A DNA stretch of 6,882 bases from CAYLZW01 sp964388085 (GCA_964388085.1 CAYLZW010000299.1:1-6882); one strand, 5' to 3'; positions 1 through 5,858 are shown, counted from the stretch's first letter. The notes: a model not told the origin generated them from the sequence alone. Numbers and translations are program-made.

Positions 1-14
1 GCGTTGCTTCGACA

Positions 15-524
15 ATGTCGGCGCGTTACGGACCCATCCCCGTGGAAGGCATCTATCCGGTCTTGCCGCTGTCAGCCCGCGTCGCCCCCGCGATCTCGCA
101 GCTCGCGCTCGACGCGTTCGATCGCTTCATCGCGCCCGAGTACTCGCGCGAGGGCCGTGAGGCGTTTCGTCGCTACGCCGCGCCCGAGGCCGTGCGCTTT
201 CGGCTCGAGAGCGGAGAGCTCGCCTTCGGCGCCTTCGACGGCGGACAGCTCGTCGGCGTGCTCGAGATGCGCGGACGGAGCCACATCGCGCTCCTGTTCG
301 TCGAGCCACGGCACCACAAGCGCGGCATCGCGCGCGCGCTGCTCGAGAACGCCGTCGCCTGGGCCCGGCGACGAGACCCGGAGCTGCGCGCCGTGACGCT
401 CAACTCGTCACCGTACGCGAAGGGCATCTATCCGCGCCTCGGCTTTTACGCGACCGGCCCCGAGAACGACGACAACGGTATCCGCTCGACGCCCATGCAG
501 CTCGACCTCGAGCCCCCGCGCTAG
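15..524 (+). CDS. GNAT-family N-acetyltransferase
   Basis: A 169-residue protein of the GCN5-related N-acetyltransferase superfamily, which transfers acetyl from acetyl-CoA to an amine; the substrate cannot be told from sequence. The acetyl-CoA-binding motif A is clear at about residues 93-113 (LLFVEPRHHKRGIARALL). The usual Q/R-x-x-G-x-G/A loop appears as HKRGIA (101-106), so its first position is His. Motif B is YAKGIYPRLGF (134-144), followed by a tail with NGIRSTPMQL (154-163), a pattern frequent in small bacterial GNATs. The length is normal for a single-domain enzyme and no signal peptide or membrane segment is seen. The ATG at 15 has no visible Shine-Dalgarno in the 14 bases before it, and the frame stays open to the window edge, so the true start could lie upstream. 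It converges on the neighbouring lipoprotein gene and is probably unrelated to it. Family assignment is firm; function is unknown. Confidence 0.88.
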   Translation: MSARYGPIPVEGIYPVLPLSARVAPAISQLALDAFDRFIAPEYSREGREAFRRYAAPEAVRFRLESGELAFGAFDGGQLVGVLEMRGRSHIALLFVEPRHHKRGIARALLENAVAWARRRDPELRAVTLNSSPYAKGIYPRLGFYATGPENDDNGIRSTPMQLDLEPPR

Positions 525-610
525 GGCGTGTCCCTTGGGGGATAGGCCGGTGCTCTGGGAGTAGAGCGACCGAGGATGGGGGGAAGCGTTCGGAGCCGGG
601 ACCCGAGACG

Positions 611-632
611 CGAGGGGACGCAAGCCCCCTCG
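611..632. terminator. GC hairpin between convergent genes (possible terminator)
   Basis: A perfect 7-bp inverted repeat, CGAGGGG / CCCCTCG (611-617 and 626-632), with an 8-nt loop lies between the stop of the acetyltransferase gene (524) and the stop of the minus-strand lipoprotein gene (650). No T tract follows on either strand, so it is not a classic intrinsic terminator. Its position at a tail-to-tail junction is the main argument. The rest of the 525-649 spacer shows nothing convincing. Confidence 0.3.
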
Positions 633-649
633 AGACACCTGGAGCGCCC

Positions 650-788
650 TCAGAGCTCGAACACGAGCAACTGCAAGAGCCGCTCGGCGTCGACGTTCAG
701 GCCCGGCTCCTGGTGGAAGCTCGTGTAGATGACCTTGCCCTCGCCGTAGCTGAAGCCGACCGTGTGCGGCACGTCGTAGAGCGTGTCG
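650..788 (-). repeat. 3' end of paralog A, nearly identical in DNA to 2628-2766
   Basis: Aligned without gaps, these 139 bases differ from 2628-2766 at seven positions by eye (689, 742, 743, 749, 750, 751 and 778), with only one difference in the first 92. The segment encodes the shared C-terminus of the two lipoproteins (ending LLQLLVFEL). The match ends just before the stop codons: the DNA beyond is different apart from a few C/T bases. This marks the pair as a tandem gene duplication, possibly with later gene conversion. Confidence 0.9.
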
Positions 789-2503
789 ATGGCGAAACCA
801 TAGAGGTCGCTGACATCGGCGTCGGCGCGCAGGTAGACGCGCACGCTCGAGGACACCGACTCCATGATGGCCCAGGCGGGCAGCGCGTAATGGATCTCGA
901 TGCTGTTTTGCCCCATGGCCTGCGCGAGCGAGAGGTCGCTGATGTCCGCATAGACGGCCGACATGGTCGCGCCCATCTGCGCCGCGTCGTTCACGAGATC
1001 GTCATCGTAGAAGTCGATGTGGCTCGAGAACATCTCCTCGACGACGTCGTAGGCCCAATCCGAGGCGTACACGCTGCCGCCGCTCTGCACGTACTGCTTC
1101 AGGTTCGAGGCGTAGATCGTGCTCGAGAGGTAGTCGTACTCTTCGGCGCCGCAGTTGATGAGCACGATGTCGTAGCTGGCGAGCAGATCGTAGTTGCCGA
1201 GCAGCGTGCCGGCCCAGCCGTAGTCGTAGGTGTCGATGATGCCGGCGTCGACGCCGACGTTGATGAGCACGCTGTACACGTCGTCATACGCGCCGTCGAC
1301 CACGGCGATGAGCATGTCGTCCTGGCCGATGGCGCACTCCTCCTCGGGCAGCGTCACGAGGCCGTCCTCCTGCACCGTCACCTCGACCGTGGTCGAGAAG
1401 CTGCCCTTCTCGATGTGCAGCGTCCAGGTGCCGCTCGGCACCTCGCTGAGCTGCCAGCGGCCGTCGGCGTCGGTCTCGGTCTCGTAGCGCGCGCCGTCGG
1501 CATCGAGCCAGACGGTCGCGTGCGAGAGCCAGGTCTCACCGTCGGGAGCGCACACGCGCCCCGCGAGATCGCCCGGGGGACCGCCGCCGCCGCCGCCACC
1601 ACCGCCGCCGCTGCCGCAGGACCAGTCGAAGCCCACCTCGGTCTCCACGCCGGCGACGACGCTGACGTCCTTGTGCTCGTCGAGATCGGGCTCGCGATAG
1701 ATGTGGATGTCCGCCGTGCCCACCGCCATGGGACCGACGAGGAAGTAGCCCTCCTCGTCGGTGACGTCGTGGTACTCCTCGCCGGCGCTGTCCATGGCGT
1801 AGACGTGCGCGCCCGAGAGGGGGCCCTCGAAGGTGGGGTCGCAGAGCGCGCCCGAGACGAGGCCGTTCGTGCCGTCCATGGCCGCGCAGTCGGCGCCGAC
1901 GTCGAGCACGGCGGTCTTGGAGGCCTCTACCACGACGAGGAAGGAGCGCTGGTAGCCGGTCGCCGTGACCATGACGAGGCGCTCGCCCGCGGGCACCTCG
2001 GAGAGCGAGAAGAAGCCGTTCGCGTCCGTCGTCGTGGTCAGCTCCGTGCCGTCGGGCAGCGGCAGCGTGACGGTGGCGTCCTGCACGAGGTCGCCGACGT
2101 GGCGGTTACAGATGGTGCCCTCGAGCCCGCCCGTGCCGCCCACGGCGACGCCGGGACGACAGGCCGCGTCCGTGAACACGGTGGTCGCGCCGCTCACGAC
2201 CTCGAGGCTCTGCGTGCGCCCGACGCCGTTGACGCTGATCTTCAGCTTGCCCGGCCCGGCCGGCACGTCCGCCATGAAGAACGCGCCCCACTCGTCGGTC
2301 ACGGCGCTCACCGAGCGGTCCGCCATCTCGGACTCGAAGCGCACCGGCCGCTCCTGCACGGGGAAGCCCGTCGCCTCGTCGCAGACCACGCCGGCGATCT
2401 CGCCCGGCGGCCCGTACTCCTGCAGCGGGTCGAGCTCACAGTCGCAGGCGCCGAACGGCAGGACGGCGAGGAGCAAGGCGGAAGGGAGCAGGCGGCGCGT
2501 CAT
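650..2503 (-). CDS. Modular lipoprotein with four carboxypeptidase-regulatory-like modules and a ThuA/GATase1-like C-terminal domain (paralog A)
   Basis: A 617-residue predicted lipoprotein. It starts with a signal peptide (RR, then a Leu/Ala-rich core) and a lipobox FGAC with Cys20 as the lipidation site; residues 21-22 are Asp-Cys. Four modules follow at about 34-116, 127-207, 215-297 and 312-391. Each has a first strand of the type GxVC, a TDxxGxF-like turn (T69-D70-G73, T159-D160-G163, T248-D249-G252, T344-D345-G348) and a later turn such as PAG, VG or PSG, typical of carboxypeptidase-regulatory-like beta-sandwiches. Cys pairs 41/115, 132/206, 221/296 and 318/390 bracket the modules. A ten-Gly linker (299-308) separates modules 3 and 4. 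The C-terminal domain (about 396-617) has DIVLINCGAEE (445-455), YVQSGGSVYASDWAYD (471-486) and GKVIYTSFHQEP (589-600), suggesting a ThuA / class I glutamine amidotransferase-like alpha/beta fold. Its role is unknown; extracytoplasmic sensing, scaffolding or ligand binding are guesses. It lies 124 bp downstream of its paralog on the same strand. Confidence 0.85.
   Translation of the reverse strand: MTRRLLPSALLLAVLPFGACDCELDPLQEYGPPGEIAGVVCDEATGFPVQERPVRFESEMADRSVSAVTDEWGAFFMADVPAGPGKLKISVNGVGRTQSLEVVSGATTVFTDAACRPGVAVGGTGGLEGTICNRHVGDLVQDATVTLPLPDGTELTTTTDANGFFSLSEVPAGERLVMVTATGYQRSFLVVVEASKTAVLDVGADCAAMDGTNGLVSGALCDPTFEGPLSGAHVYAMDSAGEEYHDVTDEEGYFLVGPMAVGTADIHIYREPDLDEHKDVSVVAGVETEVGFDWSCGSGGGGGGGGGGPPGDLAGRVCAPDGETWLSHATVWLDADGARYETETDADGRWQLSEVPSGTWTLHIEKGSFSTTVEVTVQEDGLVTLPEEECAIGQDDMLIAVVDGAYDDVYSVLINVGVDAGIIDTYDYGWAGTLLGNYDLLASYDIVLINCGAEEYDYLSSTIYASNLKQYVQSGGSVYASDWAYDVVEEMFSSHIDFYDDDLVNDAAQMGATMSAVYADISDLSLAQAMGQNSIEIHYALPAWAIMESVSSSVRVYLRADADVSDLYGFAIDTLYDVPHTVGFSYGEGKVIYTSFHQEPGLNVDAERLLQLLVFEL
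1580..1609 (-). repeat. GGC/GGT trinucleotide run coding for ten glycines
   Basis: Ten consecutive in-frame Gly codons (residues 299-308 of paralog A), mostly GGC with three GGT, form a short microsatellite. It sits exactly at the linker between module 3 and module 4. Length changes by whole codons would keep the reading frame, so linker length could vary between strains. Paralog B has a different linker in the same place. Confidence 0.85.
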
Positions 2504-2513
2504 GGGACCCCCG
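2504..2513 (-). promoter_or_regulatory. Start-proximal G-rich element of paralog A
   Basis: Read on the minus strand, the bases just before the ATG are CGGGGGTCCC. Paralog B has CGGGGTACCC in the same place, and in both genes the ATG is followed by AC. The GGGG run, four to five bases before the start, is a weak Shine-Dalgarno candidate. Its conservation between the paralogs supports the chosen starts. Confidence 0.4.
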
Positions 2514-2596
2514 AGCGGAAGGGACGCGCGTTACCTACATGATCGGCCGGCGCCTCAAAGGGGGGTGCGTGTGATGGGGGTCAATCGGCGGTCCGT

Positions 2597-2621
2597 GGGC
2601 CTTTTGGCGCGCCAGCGGCCC
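2597..2621. repeat. Inverted repeat in the gap between the two lipoprotein genes
   Basis: The arms GGGCC (2597-2601) and GGCCC (2617-2621) enclose a perfect 10-bp palindrome TGGCGCGCCA (2605-2614). It lies 7 bases beyond the stop of paralog B (2628-2630 on +), so it could fold at the end of that transcript and separate or attenuate transcription into paralog A. There is no clear T tract. The rest of the 2504-2627 gap shows no strong promoter, although TAGGTA about 30 bases before the ATG of paralog A could be a weak -10. Confidence 0.3.
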
Positions 2622-2627
2622 TCCCCC

Positions 2628-4547
2628 TCAGAGCTCGAACACGAGCAACTGCAAGAGCCGCTCGGCATCGACGTTCAGGCCCGGCTCCTGGTGGAAGCTC
2701 GTGTAGATGACCTTGCCCTGCCCGTACTCGAAGCCGACCGTGTGCGGCACGTCGTCGAGCGTGTCGCTGCCGCCGAAGAAGCCGCCGCTCGCGATGTCCG
2801 CGTCCGCGCGCAGGTAGACGCGCACCTCGGAGGAGACGTCGGTCATCACGGCCCACTGCTGAAGCTGGTAGTGGATCTCGAGGCTCGACTGCCCCATGGC
2901 GCCCGCGAGCGGCACGTCGACGATGTTGGCGTTGACCGCGTCCATGTCGAGCCCGCGCTGCGCGTCGTTCCGGTCGGTGTCGTCGTCGAGGAAGTCGATG
3001 TAGCTCGGGAAGGCGTCCTCGACGAAGTCGTAGGCCCAGTCGGAGGCGTACAGGCTGCCGCCGCTCTGCACGTACTGACGCAGGTTCTGCGCGTAGATGT
3101 CGTCGTCGAAGAAGTCCGACTCCTCGGCGCCGCAGTTGATGAGCACGATGTCGTAGGTGGCGAGCAGGGCGTAGTTGCCGAGCAGCGTGTCGGCCCAGCC
3201 GTTCTGGTACTGGTCGATGATGCCGTCGTCGACGCCGACGTTGATGAGCACGCTGTAGACGTCGTCGTAGCTGCCGTTCACGACGGCGATGAGCAGGTCC
3301 TCCTGGCCGATGGCGCACTCGTCCTCGGGCAGCGTGACGACGGTGCCGGCGCCGACGGTGACGGTGAGCGTGGTGGAGAAGCTGCCCTTGTGGATGTTGA
3401 GCGTCCAGGTGCCGACGGGCACGTCCGTGAGCTGCCAGCGCCCCTCGCCGTCGGCGGTGGTGTCGTAGCGGACGCCGTCGATGGTGATCCACACGAGGGC
3501 GCCGCCGAGCCAGGTCTCACCGTCGGGCGCGCACACGCGGCCGGCCAGGTCGCCCGTGTCGTCGGGCGTCACGGTGGGGTCTGTGGGGTCCGGCGGGTTC
3601 GTGGGGTCTTCGGGCTCGCTCGGGTCGGTCGGATCGGGCGGGGTGGTCGGGTCGCCGCAGAGGGCGTCGAACACGGCGACGGACTCGCCGCCGGCGGTCA
3701 CCTGGGCGGACACCGTGAGGTCCACGTCGGGCTCGCGCACGACGCGCACCTCGGCGAGGCCCGGCGCCATGGGGCCGGCCAAGAAGCTGCCCTCGAGGTC
3801 GCTCACGTCCTGGAACCAGTCGCCCGCCGCGTCCGTGACGTACACGTCGGCGCCGGCGAGGGGAGCGCCGTCGGCCGCCGGATCGCAGAGCGCGCCCGAG
3901 AGGAGGCCGCTCGTCTGGTCCACGGCGGCGCAGTCGTCGCCGACCTCGAGCACGGTGGTCTCGGCGTCGCTGACCTGCACGAGGAAGCTGCGCTGATAAC
4001 CGGTGGCGACGACGTGCAGCACGTGCTCGCCGCTCGGGACGTCGCCGAGGTGGAAGAAGCCGGAGCCGTCGGTGCTGGTGCTGAGCTCGGCGCCGTCGGG
4101 CAGGCGCAGCTTCACGGCGGCCGCTTGCACATAGTCGCCCACGTGGCGGTTACAGATCTGCCCTTCGACCGCGCCGATGCCGCCCTCGCCGGGCGCCGGA
4201 CGGCAGGACGGATCCTCGAACACCGTGGTCTCGCCCTCGAGCACGTCGAGCTCGAAGGCGCGGTTCTGCTCGCCGCTCGTCACCACCAGGCGGCCGGGGC
4301 CGGCGGGCAGGTCCTCGAGGCGGAAGGCGCCGGTCTCGTCCGTGAGCCCGTTCGTGACGCCCGTCGACGCCGTCGGATCGAAGCCCACCGTGCGCTCGCC
4401 GAGGGGCAGCCCGGTCTCGGTGTCGCACACCACGCCCGCGATCGCGCCCGGCAGCGCGTACTCATCGAGCCGGTCGACCTCGCACTCGCAGGCAGCGAAG
4501 GGCAGCGCGGTGAGGAGGGCGGCGAGGGAGAACAGACGGTGGGTCAT
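2628..4547 (-). CDS. Modular lipoprotein with four carboxypeptidase-regulatory-like modules and a ThuA/GATase1-like C-terminal domain (paralog B)
   Basis: A 639-residue paralog of the downstream lipoprotein with the same order of parts. The signal peptide ends in the lipobox FAAC with Cys20, followed by Glu21-Cys22. Modules lie at about 34-116, 127-207, 215-298 and 333-412, with Cys pairs 41/115, 132/206, 221/297 and 339/411. The C-terminal domain is about 417-639, with Cys472 in DIVLINCGAEE and GKVIYTSFHQEP at 611-622. All 11 cysteines align with paralog A. The linker between modules 3 and 4 (about 299-332) is longer and built of Pro/Thr/Asp/Glu units such as DPTDP and PPDPTDP instead of poly-Gly. 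By eye the C-terminal domain is far better conserved between the two (about three quarters identical in its first 100 residues) than the N-terminal modules. It is the first of the two genes in the direction of transcription. The acidic residue after the lipidated Cys would retain a lipoprotein in the inner membrane of E. coli, but that rule may not hold here. Function is unknown. Confidence 0.86.
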   Translation of the reverse strand: MTHRLFSLAALLTALPFAACECEVDRLDEYALPGAIAGVVCDTETGLPLGERTVGFDPTASTGVTNGLTDETGAFRLEDLPAGPGRLVVTSGEQNRAFELDVLEGETTVFEDPSCRPAPGEGGIGAVEGQICNRHVGDYVQAAAVKLRLPDGAELSTSTDGSGFFHLGDVPSGEHVLHVVATGYQRSFLVQVSDAETTVLEVGDDCAAVDQTSGLLSGALCDPAADGAPLAGADVYVTDAAGDWFQDVSDLEGSFLAGPMAPGLAEVRVVREPDVDLTVSAQVTAGGESVAVFDALCGDPTTPPDPTDPSEPEDPTNPPDPTDPTVTPDDTGDLAGRVCAPDGETWLGGALVWITIDGVRYDTTADGEGRWQLTDVPVGTWTLNIHKGSFSTTLTVTVGAGTVVTLPEDECAIGQEDLLIAVVNGSYDDVYSVLINVGVDDGIIDQYQNGWADTLLGNYALLATYDIVLINCGAEESDFFDDDIYAQNLRQYVQSGGSLYASDWAYDFVEDAFPSYIDFLDDDTDRNDAQRGLDMDAVNANIVDVPLAGAMGQSSLEIHYQLQQWAVMTDVSSEVRVYLRADADIASGGFFGGSDTLDDVPHTVGFEYGQGKVIYTSFHQEPGLNVDAERLLQLLVFEL

Positions 4548-4558
4548 GGGTACCCCGG
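4548..4558 (-). promoter_or_regulatory. Start-proximal G-rich element of paralog B
   Basis: On the minus strand the ATG is preceded by CCGGGGTACCC, matching the element before paralog A. GGGG is a weak Shine-Dalgarno candidate five bases from the start. The perfect 8-bp palindrome GGGTACCC abuts the start codon. A TCTTAGG segment about 30 bases upstream may be a weak -10, but this is uncertain. Confidence 0.35.
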
Positions 4559-4619
4559 AAGCGACGGTGTGCGCCTAAGAGTGTCGGGGTAGGGGCGCCG
4601 CGGGTGTGTCGGGCTCGGT

Positions 4620-4665
4620 CGTCCGGCGGAGGGACCGACATGTCGCATCCGCCAGCGAGCGGACG
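4620..4665. promoter_or_regulatory. Nested dyad in the divergent intergenic region
   Basis: Three inverted repeats share nearly the same centre: CGTCCG/CGGACG (4620-4625, 4660-4665), GCGGA/TCCGC (4626-4630, 4648-4652) and the perfect palindrome CGACATGTCG (4636-4645). It lies between the divergent starts of paralog B (4547) and the regulator (4775), so it could be an operator or a folded leader. A smaller repeat CGGATC/GATCCG follows at 4664-4683. No function can be assigned, and GC-rich DNA yields such symmetry by chance. Confidence 0.3.
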
Positions 4666-4740
4666 GATCCGGGCCTCGATCCGCGCACCTCGTGGGGATC
4701 CCGTCGCGCACCGTCATCAGGCCCAGCCCGCAGACGGTTC

Positions 4741-4767
4741 TTGCGTTCATACGCATGGACGTATAGA
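4741..4767 (+). promoter_or_regulatory. Possible promoter and operator of the ArsR-methyltransferase gene
   Basis: TTGCGT (4741-4746) and TATAGA (4762-4767), 15 bases apart, resemble sigma-70 -35 and -10 boxes. An inverted repeat ATACG-6 nt-CGTAT (4749-4764) fills the spacer and overlaps the -10. It is among the few AT-containing stretches in this region. A repressor bound there would block the promoter, as in autoregulation by ArsR proteins. Transcription starting 6-8 bases after the -10 would begin at or next to the GTG start, giving a nearly leaderless message. Confidence 0.4.
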
Positions 4768-4774
4768 CTGAGGC

Positions 4775-5770
4775 GTGGGTTCCCCTTCGCCGTCCGCCTC
4801 CGAGCTCCCGCGCGTGGAGCTGTACCGCCTGCTCGGTGACAGCGGGCGGCTGAAGCTGCTCGCGCTGTGCGCGGCCGAGGAGCTCTCGGTGGGAGAGATC
4901 GCGGACATCCTCGACGAGTCGCAGCCGCAGATCAGCCGGCGCTCCTCCCCGCTGCGCGACATGGGGCTGCTGCTCGCGCGCAAGGACGGCACGCGCACGT
5001 ACCTGAAGGCCGCCGCGCACGACGACGCCGTGCTCGCGGACGCCCTGCTCGAGGGCCGCCGCCTCTGTGAGCAGGACGGCAGCCTCGCGAAGCTGCCCGC
5101 CGTCGTGGCCGCGCGCGAGGAGTCGAACCAGCGCTTCTTCGACGACGAGGAGCCGGCGGCGGACGCGGCCACGCCCTCGCTCGAGGACACGAACCCGTTC
5201 CTCGCGCACCTCGCCGCGCTCGCGCCCCTGCTGCCGAGCCGCAAGCTCGCCGTCGACGTCGGCTGCGGCGACGGCTTCCTGCTCGACGTGCTCGCGCCCC
5301 TATACGAGCGCGTCATCGCCGTGGACCGAAGCCCCGCGCAGCTCGCCCGCGCCGCCCGTCGCGTGCGCGAGCGCGCCCTCGCGCACGTGCGCCTGTGGAA
5401 CGGCCGCTACGACGACGCCGAGCTGTATCGCCAGGTGGACGAGCAGGGCGGCGCCGACCTCGTGTACGCGAGCCGCGTCTTGCACCACGCCTCTCGCCCG
5501 GCGCAGGCGCTGTCGGCGTTCTCGCGTCTATTGCGTGAGGGCGCGCACCTCGTGCTGCTCGACTACCTGCCGCACGATGACGAGGCCCTGCGCGAGGTGG
5601 CCGACGTGTGGCTCGGCTTCCCCGAGCACGAGCTCACGAAGCTGTGCAAGGAGGCTGGCCTCGAGGTGCTCGCACAGACGCGCGTGCCCGACGCCTGGCA
5701 CCCCCTCGGCCCCGACCACCACCTTCATTGGCAGGCGCTCGTGGCGCGCCGTCCGGTCAGCCGCGCGTAG
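4775..5770 (+). CDS. ArsR-family winged-helix regulator fused to a SAM-dependent methyltransferase domain (SahR-like)
   Basis: A 331-residue two-domain protein. Residues about 14-82 form an ArsR-type winged helix (ELYRLLGDSGRLKLLALC, then SVGEIADILDESQPQISRR as the helix-turn-helix, and a wing at RKDGTRTYLKA). The ArsR metal-site motif ELCVCD is replaced by ELSVGE (36-41), so metal sensing is unlikely. Residues about 137-262 form a class I methyltransferase fold: motif I is VDVGCGDG (160-167), with acidic D184 after the second strand (VIAVDRS) and RVLHH at 234-238. The DYLPHDDEALREVADVWLGF stretch (263-282) is typical of ArsR-methyltransferase fusions. Such proteins often sit beside ahcY or metF, and SahR regulators of SAM/SAH recycling are ArsR proteins. 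Here it precedes ahcY by 88 bp on the same strand, so control of ahcY by SAM or SAH binding is likely but inferred. The start is GTG; only CTGAGG, one base away, resembles a ribosome site. A GTG at 4814 is an alternative start. Confidence 0.87.
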   Translation: MGSPSPSASELPRVELYRLLGDSGRLKLLALCAAEELSVGEIADILDESQPQISRRSSPLRDMGLLLARKDGTRTYLKAAAHDDAVLADALLEGRRLCEQDGSLAKLPAVVAAREESNQRFFDDEEPAADAATPSLEDTNPFLAHLAALAPLLPSRKLAVDVGCGDGFLLDVLAPLYERVIAVDRSPAQLARAARRVRERALAHVRLWNGRYDDAELYRQVDEQGGADLVYASRVLHHASRPAQALSAFSRLLREGAHLVLLDYLPHDDEALREVADVWLGFPEHELTKLCKEAGLEVLAQTRVPDAWHPLGPDHHLHWQALVARRPVSRA

Positions 5771-5781
5771 CTTCCATTTCA

Positions 5782-5823
5782 CATTTGCGCCTTTTCCATT
5801 CGCTGTTCGACGTCCCGCAAATG
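5782..5823 (+). promoter_or_regulatory. Inverted repeat in the ahcY leader (possible operator)
   Basis: A perfect 8-bp inverted repeat, CATTTGCG (5782-5789) and CGCAAATG (5816-5823), with 26 bases between the arms, occupies the 88-bp gap between the regulator and ahcY. The direct repeat TTCCATT at 5772-5778 and 5794-5800, 22 bp apart (two helical turns), partly overlaps it. This gap is much richer in A/T than its surroundings. It could bind the upstream regulator or fold in the message. I find no match to the conserved SAH riboswitch core here. Confidence 0.4.
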
Positions 5824-5846
5824 AGCCGCCCAGCACAGGGCACGCT

Positions 5847-5852
5847 GAGGAG
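5847..5852 (+). promoter_or_regulatory. Ribosome binding site of ahcY
   Basis: GAGGAG, six bases before the ATG at 5859, is a strong Shine-Dalgarno sequence and the clearest one in the window. It fixes the ahcY start. The ATG at 5821 is in another frame. Confidence 0.8.
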
Positions 5853-5858
5853 AGAGAG

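Noticed and set aside
552..567. A small inverted repeat GCTCT/AGAGC in the convergent spacer
   Set aside because: The stem is only 5 bp with no T tract; chance is the simplest explanation.
713..2542. A 609-codon open frame on the plus strand opposite paralog A
   Set aside because: Its translation is dominated by repeated Val, Ala, Arg, His and Asp with no recognisable domain. It is the expected antisense shadow of a GC-rich gene, whereas the minus-strand frame gives a signal peptide and clear modules.
2581..3492. A 303-codon minus-strand frame overlapping paralog B
   Set aside because: It is rich in Arg and His from out-of-frame reading of GC-rich codons and overlaps the supported frame entirely.
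3557..3658. The repeated GGGTC/GGGTCG units as a possible CRISPR or non-coding tandem array
   Set aside because: They are in-frame codons for the Pro/Thr/Asp linker of paralog B, irregular in length, with no spacers.
650..4547. The duplicated genes as a mobile element
   Set aside because: No transposase, terminal inverted repeats or target duplications were seen. The similarity is confined to the coding regions and short flanks.
1965..4592. An 875-codon open frame on the plus strand across both lipoprotein genes
   Set aside because: It spans the gap between two well-supported minus-strand genes, lacks any domain, and is low-complexity. It is antisense to paralog B and part of A.
5771..5858. 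SAH riboswitch upstream of ahcY
   Set aside because: The leader is short and relatively A/T-rich, and the conserved GC-rich core of that riboswitch is not seen by eye.
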